From Triatoma infestans (lineage: Eukaryota; Arthropoda; Insecta; Hemiptera; Reduviidae): a stretch of 64,000 bases of DNA. The DNA lies in assembly GCA_011037195.1 (NCBI GenBank), contig JAAEAF010003518.1, forward strand, positions 159,908-223,907, in the 5' to 3' direction. Positions 22,497-31,215 of this stretch are shown in pieces. Made by a program: the position numbers and the translations under genes. Each line of letters starts with the position of its first letter. The stretch's first letter is position 1. The notes under the pieces were generated by a model, which was not told the DNA's origin, searched no databases, and saw nothing but the letters and a program-made list of their open reading frames with translations.

Positions 22497-23672
22497 AAAA
22501 AAAATCTAGTGTGAAACACTCACACAACTTTCTCTTACTCCAGTTCTCAAAATTTTTATAATTGACAAATTTTATAGTTTGTGTACCCAGTTTATTGCAA
22601 TTCGTCAAAAACTGAAAAAAATTGTTCAGTAAAAGCACATTTCCGGTTTAGTAATTTTCATGAAACTCGGAACTTTGGCCATCTATTTATTTCTAATTAA
22701 TTTTGTTTGGATGATTGAATTGTATAATCAAAATGAACCAGTTCTCAAAATTATAATTGACAAATTTTATACTTAGTGTACCAAATTCAATGAAATTCGT
22801 CGAAAACTGAGAAAAAAAAAAAAACTGTTCAGTAAAAGCGCACTTCCGGTTTACTGATTTCCTTCAAACTCGGAATTTTATCCATCTATTTATTTTTTAT
22901 TAATTTTCTTTGGGTGATAGAATTGTATAATCAACAATGATAGAGAAAAACATAACCCACCCCTCCCCTAAAAGTGCCCATAAATGAATTTTCCCCGAGA
23001 AATGTTTTAAATAAAAGTTGCAGATCTTCGTATGCTTAGTTTACATACGAAGTTTCAAGAAAATCGTCTGAGCTATTTTTGAGAAAATTGCGAAAAAGTG
23101 AAAAAAATCATTTAGTAAAAGTGGTAAAGTAAACGCATCCGATTTTTTTTCCGAACTCGGAATTTCAACAACATATTTAATTCTAATTAACATTATTTAG
23201 ATGACAGAATTGTCTAATAAACTAAAATAGCAGTTTAGATGAAAACTTAACCCCACCCCTCCCCAGAAGTGCCCTTAAATGAATTTTCCCGGAGAAATAT
23301 TTCAAATAAAAGTTGTAGCTCTTTGTATGTGTAGTTGATATACCAAAGTTAAAAAAAATCGTCGGAGCCATTTTTGAGAAAATCGCAAAAACGTAACAAA
23401 ACTAACTAGAAAAGTGGTACTTCCGGTTGAGGAATTTTGACAGATAATGCACCGTCAGACCCCATGGTGATACCTAAACGTAATATCAAATTTTAACTTT
23501 CTCCGATTTTTCGTTTTTGAGCTATACTGTTCAAATACACAGACCATTTGCTAAAAACCACTTTTTTGGACTCAGGGAGGTCCTCAAAACGGATATTTCC
23601 GGTGAAAACTTGATAACGAAAATTTGACACGATACAATACTTCCTCTTACTTAGGAGTAAGAGAAAGTAAAA
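22497..23672 (+). repeat. Repeat family R, full-length copy
   Basis: It starts AAAAAATCTAGTGTGAAACACTC with the 5' hairpin GTGTGA/TCACAC, and ends ACTTCCTCTTACTTAGGAG plus TAAGAGAAAGTAAAAA. Unit starts are at about 22637, 22841, 23135 and 23419. Useful as a reference copy. Confidence 0.88.
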
Positions 23673-24261
23673 ATTGAAATAATTAGCATAACTGGAAATA
23701 ATATATTGAGCAACAAACTCTCTAAATCATTAAAAGATTGTTTTAGTTATATTTATTTATCAATACTTTATAAACACATCACCTAATAAGTGCATGAATT
23801 GATAATGATGAGGTGGTGTACACGTGTGTGTCTGTCTACAATAAAGGCCCAGACCTATTTTTTTTTTTTCTTTCACCTTCACTCCAATGAATTTCATCGT
23901 AAATAGTTTATTAGTATCTCTCATCATAATAAATTCCCCGTCCCAAAAGGTTTTGACCCAGTAGGATTGATTATTTTTGTTGATCATTATAAAATTGAGG
24001 ACATATTATACAAATAAATCACCACATACCTCTTTAAGGATATGTTATTCTTATTTAGGTATCATTTTTAACTAATTGTTTTTTAGTGGGTGACTTGCTA
24101 CCTTGAGGTCGTTAGGTGTACAATATGTAATCCCATTCTGTGTAATTGATTTTTCTGAGAAGCTACCTCTGCCTATATGACTTACAATTACCCTTAATTG
24201 AACGAGAAAGCTAGACGAAACTCTGGTGGGAAACACTCAAAAGTTTTGCTAATACAATTAA
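23673..24261. other. AT-rich intron sequence
   Basis: No gene or known element recognised. Confidence 0.4.
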
Positions 24262-24459
24262 ACTAAAGTAAAGTAATGCCTATTTTGTCAGGCGGGCTTA
24301 ACGTTCCAACTACCAATTTGGTGTCGTGGACGGGGGCGGAAGCACCTACTTTGCTGTTAACATTTTTCATACCAATATAAAATTTAGCAGTTATACGCGG
24401 GACTCGAACTGGGGTCCTCCCACTTACAAGTCCATGCTCATAACCACTACACCATCAGT
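24262..24459 (-). mobile_element. tRNA-derived SINE, minus copy of the 13.2-kb family
   Basis: On the minus strand: GTGTAGTGGTTATGAGCATG (A-box region), CCAGTTCGAGTCCC (B box), GGTGCTTCCGCCCCCGTCC and GTTAAGCCCGCC, matching 13167-13375 over its length. Confidence 0.85.
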
Positions 24460-25402
24460 TGTATATAAACAGAGGTAATACATATGAAGAGATATAATTT
24501 GGAATGTAGAACATCTCCTTATTAAAAAAAAAACAAAGTTTACTTTCAAACTTCTCCGGCCTGCATTCATGGGCGCCATAGCAAAGAAATGAGCGCGATA
24601 AAGCTTTAAAAACTTTCAGCTTTGAACTAAAATTTATTAACAACGGGTTACTAATCAATCTTTGCCAAACTGTTTTAGTTTTCTTTAATCCTAGATTTGT
24701 AATTTCCATTATAAATATTTTATCAAACTTCACAGAGATTATTAACTTAAACAAAGAGGCTAGAAATCTAACCAGAAAGAACCTCAGTTTTTTGGACCCT
24801 AAATAGAAGACATAATATTTTCAACATGAAATATGTCCTAATATTTCAAACATAAATTCTCCTCTACGAACACATTTTTCTGGACGTAGACAGAAAATGT
24901 AACCTTCTAATATTTCAAACGTAACCGTGTGTAACGTAGTCATAAAAATTTCGAAATGAAATTTAACCTTCAAAAATTTTAAATGATATGCATCCACCTA
25001 CAAAGGTAGTAAATAAATAAAAGTCGTTAAGATGAAGCAGAGAGATATATAATAACTTATCGTTGTGAATTGTCTTAAAAAAAAAAAAGAAGGTTTCGAA
25101 ACGTGTAAAAAAAAAAAGAGAGGCATTACTATTTTAATAATGCGTTAAAAAAAAAAACACTTCCCAGTGAGTATGGCTCTAGAAGAAAAAGTTGAATGAC
25201 AAAAAAGTCGGAGAGAATGTATCACACACTGTTCGTCAAAACAGGCGAATGACCTAACCCGGTCAATGTTATATAATCAACCAGGCTATCAGAAAAAAAG
25301 TTCCTGATGCTTTGTTTTGTTTATTTGTTAAGTCGTTACTTTATCTATTATAAAATATAAAATATTAGTACAAATCATATTATGATTATATTAATATGTT
25401 AC
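24460..25402. other. AT-rich intron sequence
   Basis: No gene supported. A short GGTTTCGAAACGTGT at about 25093 recalls the hammerhead family 3' part but lacks a core. Confidence 0.4.
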
Positions 25403-25557
25403 CTTAATGTTTCAACTATCCTATTTGCTTCTGGCAATTCAAGTAATTTATCCAAAATATAAGCTCTTTCTTCAATATCAACCCAATTCATTCCGTATAC
25501 TCTGCCATAGTAGGCGAATGTTTCCGCAATGCTCAGCTGGAGATACAGTGCCGTACT
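25403..25557 (-). CDS. ABC transporter exon, NBD helical region after the Q-loop
   Basis: The exon gives 51 codons, STALYLQLSIAETFAYYGRV to ELPEANRIVETL, plus two bases of the signature serine codon. ALY-x4-I-ET-x2-Y-G is the segment just after the Q-loop in insect ABCG20/23-type and ABCH proteins, and the E-ER-x9-L-LP-x2-R-V region leads into the signature. The acceptor is TATTTTTAG before 25557 (a second AG two bases on would break the frame); the donor is AG/GTAACA after 25403. Phase 0 entry matches 39467-39335. Intron lengths on either side are 13.8 and 16.9 kb. Confidence 0.92.
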
Positions 25558-26154
25558 CTAAAAATAGAAGGTAAAAAAAAAGTTATAAAAAGAAATTATT
25601 GATATGAATAGAGTTTTGAAGAAAACATACTGAATTATGAAAATTGCAGAGAAAATACTGCACTAATTTCTACGGCAAAAGAAAACAAACAAAAAACACA
25701 AACGAGAAAACTGCACCTAGATAAAACGCACACAATAGTAACCTTAACCTGGTTACAACAGCCCAAGAAGCCTACAAGTCGGCCATTTTTATTGAGGGAC
25801 ACATCACGTAACCGGTCGTTTAGTCCTAGCCCTCGCTACCTAGGTTCGCTACTAACTTAGCTCCACATTTTGCCTCACGGTGCTGGATCAGCACCACCTC
25901 TATGTTCTCACGGAAATTGAACCCTGAATTCTCAGTAGGCAAGTAAATGGCTAGCCCCTAATTTCAGCGGTTCTTAAACTTTTTGGTAGTTGGCATCCCT
26001 TTAAACCTCCAAGTATATTCTCACACCTCCTCGAAAAATTACCCCCAATTTTTTAGTATTTCTGAAAAAGAAGGTATTGCGATTGTGTCGAATTTTTCGA
26101 AATTATGTCATCACCGATTTTTTTTTTTGGACAAAAAATGTATAGATGTTGTTT
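25558..26154. other. Intron start with SINE remnant
   Basis: The part at 25780-25975, read on the minus strand, has GGGGCTAGCCATTTACTTGC and CAGGGTTCAATTTCC, a worn tRNA-like head with B box. The remainder is unassigned. Confidence 0.4.
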
Positions 26155-26520
26155 GTCTTAATATCAACTTTCTTAGACAAGTTTATCAAGTAAAGAAGAT
26201 AGATAGATTAGTAAAAAACATTCATTCATTTTCATTGAAAACCTTGGAGCCATTTTCGAGGAAAGAAATTCCTGAAAATTGAAAAAAAAAATCAATAAAC
26301 TACACTTCCTGTTGACAAATTTTTATCGCACGGGTATCGCATCCTAAACGAGATATAAAGTTCAGCTACCTGCGATTTTGCTATTTTTGAAATATTTTGT
26401 TAGAGATCCTTAGAAACAATTGTGGAAGGTATTGGTAAACATTATTGTGTATTCACTTTGTTTTGTCCATTTATTATACTAATATCAAAAATATAATGCA
26501 ATTTGTGACTATAATGTGGC
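26155..26520 (+). repeat. Dispersed repeat, copy 1 of a pair
   Basis: Matches 39505-39890 in the same orientation: CTTAATATCAA, GACAAGTTTATCAAGTAAA, CTTGGAGCCATTTTCGAGG, AAACGAGATATAAAGTTCAG and TATTCACTTTGTTTTGT occur in the same order. The middle is related to family R but has its own flanks. The two copies lie either side of the solo LTR, Helitron and LINE. Confidence 0.65.
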
Positions 26521-26714
26521 AATATAGTTAAATTAAACTGGGTTTCACCACAAATAATAAAGTACTTAATGGACCTGGGTTTACATAATCTATGGAATCA
26601 ACAATGTCTACTATCTATTCAAATGAAAACAATTTTAAGTTTGTTGATGCAACAATTATTAGATAAGCATGTTCAAATGTTATTATTTTCAAAGTATAGT
26701 CCAATCTATAATAT

Positions 26715-27088
26715 TGTAACGCAGCCAGTGGTACTAAGAGAGAAAGTAGCAAACTCAAGTTCTCTTAGTGGCCGCTAGGAAGCGCTGGCGACGCGCTCTA
26801 GTTCATGCTGGAAGGATTGAGAAGATTCTCCACCGGTATAAATAGTGGGACCACGAGAGTTGATAGAATTTTCCAGTTACAAACGAAGTGTACGTTGGTG
26901 GAAAGGAATAAAAAGTGAACAAAGTGAACTTTTGTGGTTTGAACTGTGAAGTAATTGTTATTAAGTGTTGTATTTAATAATTTATTGTGTATAACAATAA
27001 ATTGGTGTTTTCTTTATTGAAGTTTAGAGTATTTTATCTATACGAACCCACTTAAAACTAGTTGCAGTTTAGAGGGAAAAAAGTTACA
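26715..27088 (+). mobile_element. Solo LTR of an LTR retrotransposon
   Basis: The 374-bp segment starts TGTAACGCAGCC and ends AAAAAAGTTACA (TG...CA with the inverted TGTAAC/GTTACA ends). Inside, TATAAATAG at 26837-26845 fits a promoter and AATAAA at 26996-27001 a polyadenylation signal, in the right order. No internal region, primer-binding site or second LTR is near. No clear target-site duplication. The family (Gypsy or BEL) cannot be told. Confidence 0.65.
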
Positions 27089-28830
27089 ATGTTACCTATT
27101 AGAGCAAATAATGCCCAAGAATATCTTCTTATTCTTTATCACTAAACTAATAGCTCAATTAAGAACTGTGGATAAGCATAATACCAAATTCAGTATTACG
27201 GATCATTTTTATAATATTAAAGCAGACCAAAAAGTACAATTAGTAACTAAAAATTAAATGTTTACCTTTTAATAGATTGCCCGCTATAACGCTATAAGCA
27301 GCGGACATTTGTCCGGGGCGCCATTTTGGCTGAAGTTTGAGAAAATATTGATGTGTTAAATATTCACATATCAATTTTTTGCGTTCGCTAAAAATATACA
27401 GTGCGGAGCGTATTTATATTATGTCTACAAGCTAAAAAAATATTTACACTATTATTGAAAAATTAACGCAGAATTTGTAAAGAACGATACTTGAATTTGT
27501 TTGAACATGCATATACTTCTCTGAATAGAATAGCGAGCAGAGCTCTGTTTCAGTTTGTGTTTGAACTTGCATAGACTTGCTTAAAAAAATATGTGTATAT
27601 CCTTAAGGGGCGGGAATTTGTCTTTTTGTCTGGGGCTACCTAACCGCTAGAGGGGCGTTGCTATAAGATCGTATTACTTACAAAAGTTTAATATATCCGA
27701 TAATTATGCAGTTCAAAATAGATATACTTTCATCCGAGTCCAAGGAAAAACTAATTATTGTCCACCAATATATTAAAACATGTACTCAGGATCAGATAGT
27801 TTATTTTCCCAGGAAAATTGATTTTTTGGGGGGTTCTAGCGTTATACTTTCCTCTAAACTACCATTTCACTATAATATATGGTTTTTACCTCCTACATAA
27901 TATAATACACATTGTCAGCATTAATAGAATACCAAATTAGAAGAAAATCGGTTAAGTCGAAAATGCAACTTTATAAAATAAGTTTTTGATTTTTTTTTTT
28001 TAATTTTCTCGTGAAAACAACTATAACAATTTCCTTTAAATTTGATACGCTAACTTCGCAGATAAATATGTATTACTTTTATTTGAAACATTTTTCAAAA
28101 AAAAAAAAATATATATATATATTTTTGATAATTGTGCGGAAATTCTGGTCTAATTTCAAATGTTATATTTCATGGTTTCAGTGTTTTTAGAGTGCTCTAC
28201 TGGGACATTATAAATATAATCATCACTTCTCTTACCTGCCAAGTTTAGTAGGTTGTTACTTATTCTCCGACATCTAAATATTTATGTTATAATAAATTCG
28301 TAAAATTTGAGTAGAAAGAAAATTGATCATTTAATATATAATTATTATTACATTAGAAGGAATAAGAGAAAGTCTATGAGTGTTTCACATCAGATTTTTT
28401 ATTTTTTTTTAATGTTAATGTTAATTCGTAATAATGTACTGTACTTTAGGAATTGGAAAACAAATAACTAACAGAATTTAAAAAATTCTATTCTAGAAAC
28501 CTTTTTTCTAACCTTTATCCACACTGGTAGGAACCAGTGGATAAAGTACAAATGATAGCCGCTAGATGGCAGTACTTGTTAGTTTTATTAATCCTGTTTA
28601 TTTTCAAATTGTGATAATTCGTAATCGCACAGGTACATCCACATTACCCTCTTTTTTATAGTTCTTGTTTCTGTGAATTAAATTAAAATCATTTAGAGTA
28701 TCTAATAACAAATTGATGGAAAAAATAAAAACAGAATTTTTAATCTGTTATCTGTTATGAATAGCAAATAGCGCGAAATATCACTGCATTTATAAAGAAT
28801 TAATGTTGGATTTAGGGGAGAAATGCTATA
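27089..28830. other. Intron sequence with R-like scraps
   Basis: TTTCCCAGGAAAATTGATTTTTTGG near 27807, TTTCCTCTAAACTACCATTTC near 27848 and ATAAGAGAAAGTCTATGAGT near 28362 are family R-like pieces, inverted. No gene is seen. Confidence 0.4.
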
Positions 28831-29770
28831 TCTATATATATAAAAATTCAGCATCCGTATGTTTGTGGCCGCAAAACTTGAAAAGTAGTTTATGGATTGA
28901 CTTGAAATTTTTACACAACGTTGCATTTCTACATAAGAGTGTTTATATATACTTTTTACTCCGAAGTTCCCACGGAAACGGGAAATTGTCCGAGCGTTTC
29001 GCGAGGTTGGCAGAAATAGACAGACTCAGACGCGTTGCGATGGTGGCGCGCTCTCTGAACCTCTTTCTCAACTACTTATAAGTACCTCTATTCCGAAGTT
29101 CCCACAGAAACGGCAAATTCCGAGCTAAAATCCGTTCAGACGGCCATATTGCGTTAGCACTTGCTTCTTCAAGTATTGCTAAATTTGAAAATTGGAGTGC
29201 CAATTATATTACTCCGAAACATCAATCAGCCAGTTATGAAATGGTACACGATTAGTAGTTAAAGAATTGATGAATAATCTAATTGAAGCAACAATTCTCA
29301 TTGGACCTCATAAAGATGAAGACGTTCTACTTCCAAGAATACCACTCATTTCGACAGATATGCCGTTCGAGTTCAAACGACTTCAATTTCCAATACGTCT
29401 TGCGTTCGCTGTGACTATCAATAAAGCGCAAGAACAAACTTTGCAAGTGTGCGGTTTGAATTTAGAAAACGAATGCTTCTCTCATGGGCAATTATATGTC
29501 GCATGCTTCAGAGTTGGTAAACCATATGATCTTTATGTTTATGCAGAAAACGGACAAACTAAAATGTAGTCCATTCACTAGCTTTACAATAAAAAAATAC
29601 TTTTAGTTAAAAGCATGTTTTCTTTCTTTTTTTCAGTGCACAAGCAACGCAAAGTAGGGTATTAAATTGAAAGATGTGTTTCCTTGATGAATCTATGTTA
29701 ACTATAATACTTCTATTTACTTTCCTAAAAATCAGACTGAGCCACAGCGAAGCGTGGCCGGGTTAGCTAG
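28831..29770 (+). mobile_element. Internally deleted Helitron
   Basis: It begins TCTATATATATAAAAATTC, preceded by A (28830), and ends with the hairpin GCCACAGCGAAGCGTGGC and CTAG, followed by T (29771). TC at the 5' end, a hairpin near the 3' end, CTRR and insertion between A and T are the standard Helitron hallmarks. Length is 940 bp, against 5 kb or more for autonomous elements. It keeps only the last part of the helicase. Confidence 0.85.
29239..29569 (+). pseudogene. Helitron Rep/helicase, C-terminal Pif1 part
   Basis: The frame reads GTRLVVKELMNNLIEATIL, then LLPRIPLISTDMPFEFKRLQ, FPIRLAFAVTINKAQEQTL and CFSHGQLYVACFRVGKPYD. These match the C-terminal end of the Pif1-like helicase of Helitrons (IPRIP, FPFEFKR-FP-RLAFAMTINKSQGQ, GQLYVA-SRV). 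INKAQEQT differs from the usual INKSQGQS and ACFRV from ACSRV, changing the last helicase motif. Rep domain and earlier helicase motifs are deleted. Confidence 0.85.
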
Positions 29771-29784
29771 TAAATGATAAAAAT

Positions 29785-30269
29785 AGTTTGAACTTTATTA
29801 ATGTAATAATGAAGGTGAGAGGTGCACTGTTTAACTTAAATTTTAGTGTAAATAGGGATGAATATAGGCATTATTGTTCTCTTTGCAGTCTTGGAATGAT
29901 GGAAGATATTATTCATTTCATTGGAGAATGTCCGATCCTACAGGAGTTTAGACTACAGTTTTTGGGGAAGAGAAAACTTGAGTAATGTGAGGTTAAACTT
30001 TTTTTGAATGGCCTTGATTGGGGCAAGTTGTATAAGTACACTGTAACAGCTTGGAATTACAGACAGTTTTTAATAGATCATTTCAATTTTTAATGCTGAA
30101 ATAATATGTATAATACTGTAGTTTAGTTATATGTCACATAAACAGAGTCAACATGGCAGACGGACTAAGTCCATGCCTAAAATGTGTTTTGATATCTATA
30201 AAAGAATGTTTGGTTATTTAGTTTAAATTCTCTGTAAAAGATGTTTGGTTTGTTTCGATTTTCTTGAAT
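29785..30269 (+). pseudogene. 3' end of an older LINE
   Basis: The frame to 29985 contains YCSLCSLGMMEDIIHFIGEC, a C-x2-C...H-x4-C zinc-binding tail found at the end of several LINE ORF2 proteins. It is followed by a 3' UTR ending TTGAATAAACACAATTATT, which continues as (ATT)n at 37321-37372 beyond the inserted LINE. The Helitron end abuts its 5' side. It is a fragment only. Confidence 0.6.
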
Positions 30270-30282
30270 AAACACAATTATT
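30270..30282. repeat. Target-site duplication of the full-length LINE, left
   Basis: AAACACAATTATT, identical to 37317-37329. It defines the element's 3' boundary (minus-strand sense). Confidence 0.85.
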
Positions 30283-30306
30283 TTTATTTTTTTTTTTCTT
30301 TTTTTT

Positions 30307-30338
30307 GGGCGCATCAACTTCCAAGGTTATTAGCGCCC
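30307..30338 (-). repeat. Terminal hairpin at the LINE 3' end
   Basis: GGGCGC (30307-30312) pairs with GCGCCC (30333-30338), next to the A-rich tail. This is where a LINE reverse transcriptase would be expected to recognise its RNA. The SINE at 3155-3200 ends in a similar GGCGCC hairpin plus poly-A. Confidence 0.7.
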
Positions 30339-30764
30339 CTCAGTTTGATTCGTTCTCCACTCGGTCCGCACGAGCTTGGATGGCACATATTCAACCTTTG
30401 TGGCGTCCAGATCAGTGCCTTGTCTAGCAAGGCATGAGGAGCCCAAGGTTATTGAATAGGGTACCACACATCCCCTCTTATTTCATCGATCATGTCGACG
30501 AGGGGGAGTGTGGATCATCTCTTGTTGTGCCATCCCTTTTTTAATTAAATCTTTTTTAACTATCTTATTTAAATATAAATATTATATATTAACAATTATA
30601 CATATAAAGTTTAATATGAAAATTCTGGATCTATTTGCATCATTTAAATGTGGAACTTTTGCATGCAGATAAATTTTTATGTAATATAAGCAAGAAACTA
30701 TCCTGAAATATCTACATAACCTATCCTAAAGAGGCTATTTGCTCACTGTAAACTATTCTATTTT

Positions 30765-30802
30765 GGGTGTGCAGTACTTTTAACAAATATTCCTGCACAC
30801 CC
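30765..30802 (-). repeat. 3' UTR hairpin 1 of the LINE
   Basis: GGGTGTGCAG pairs perfectly with CTGCACACCC over 10 bp; the 18-nt loop begins TACT and ends ATTC (plus-strand reading). Confidence 0.85.
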
Positions 30803-30840
30803 TTAAATGAACTAATCCTAATGTTAATCTAAACCTAATA

Positions 30841-30875
30841 GGGTTGAAATACTTTTATAAAATTTCTTTCAACCC
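30841..30875 (-). repeat. 3' UTR hairpin 2 of the LINE
   Basis: GGGTTGAAA pairs with TTTCAACCC (9 bp); the 17-nt loop begins TACTTTTA and ends TTTC. Confidence 0.85.
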
Positions 30876-30916
30876 CGAAATAAAAAGCCTAAGCTAAACA
30901 TTTGCCCTAACAGTTT

Positions 30917-31094
30917 CGCCAATAAATACATTCACACATAAAAACATTCTCGCCAATAAATACATTCTCGCTAATAAATACATTCACGCTAATAAATACA
31001 TTCTCGCTAATAAATACATTCACTCCAGTAAATACATTCTCGCTAATAAATACAATCGCACTAATAAATACATTCACACTAATATATACATTCA
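30917..31094 (-). repeat. 18-bp minisatellite in the LINE 3' UTR
   Basis: About ten copies of AATAAATACATTCTCGCT with small changes (CTCGCT, CACGCT, CACACT). Because 18 is a multiple of three, the minus strand stays open and reads NVFISE/NVFISV repeats for 62 codons, but this is most likely an accident of the repeat and not a protein. Confidence 0.85.
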
Positions 31095-31099
31095 TACGA

Positions 31100-31127
31100 G
31101 GGGAAAGTACTCGATATTCCTTTCCCC
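31100..31127 (-). repeat. 3' UTR hairpin 3 of the LINE
   Basis: GGGGAAAG pairs with CTTTCCCC (8 bp) around loop TACTCGATATTC. Confidence 0.88.
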
Positions 31128-31152
31128 TAACATAAAAAGAACTAACCTAATT

Positions 31153-31180
31153 GGGTGAAGTACTCGATATTCCTTCACCC
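31153..31180 (-). repeat. 3' UTR hairpin 4 of the LINE
   Basis: GGGTGAAG pairs with CTTCACCC (8 bp) around loop TACTCGATATTC, identical to the loop of hairpin 3 while the stems differ at two pairs. Confidence 0.88.
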
Positions 31181-31215
31181 AAGTTTAATTAACCTAACCT
31201 AACCTAGCTACTAAT

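Noticed and set aside
24455..24754. 99-codon minus-strand gene
   Set aside because: No recognisable family; starts in the SINE flank; AT-rich composition fits chance.
25085..25110. Another hammerhead motif
   Set aside because: TTTCGAAACGTGT looks like the 3' part, but no CTGANGA-like core or stem II is present.
30917..31094. CRISPR array
   Set aside because: The units are a contiguous 18-bp minisatellite without unique spacers, inside a LINE 3' UTR in a eukaryotic genome.
30907..31095. Repeat protein (NVFISE repeats)
   Set aside because: The open frame exists only because 18 is a multiple of three; it is in the LINE 3' UTR.
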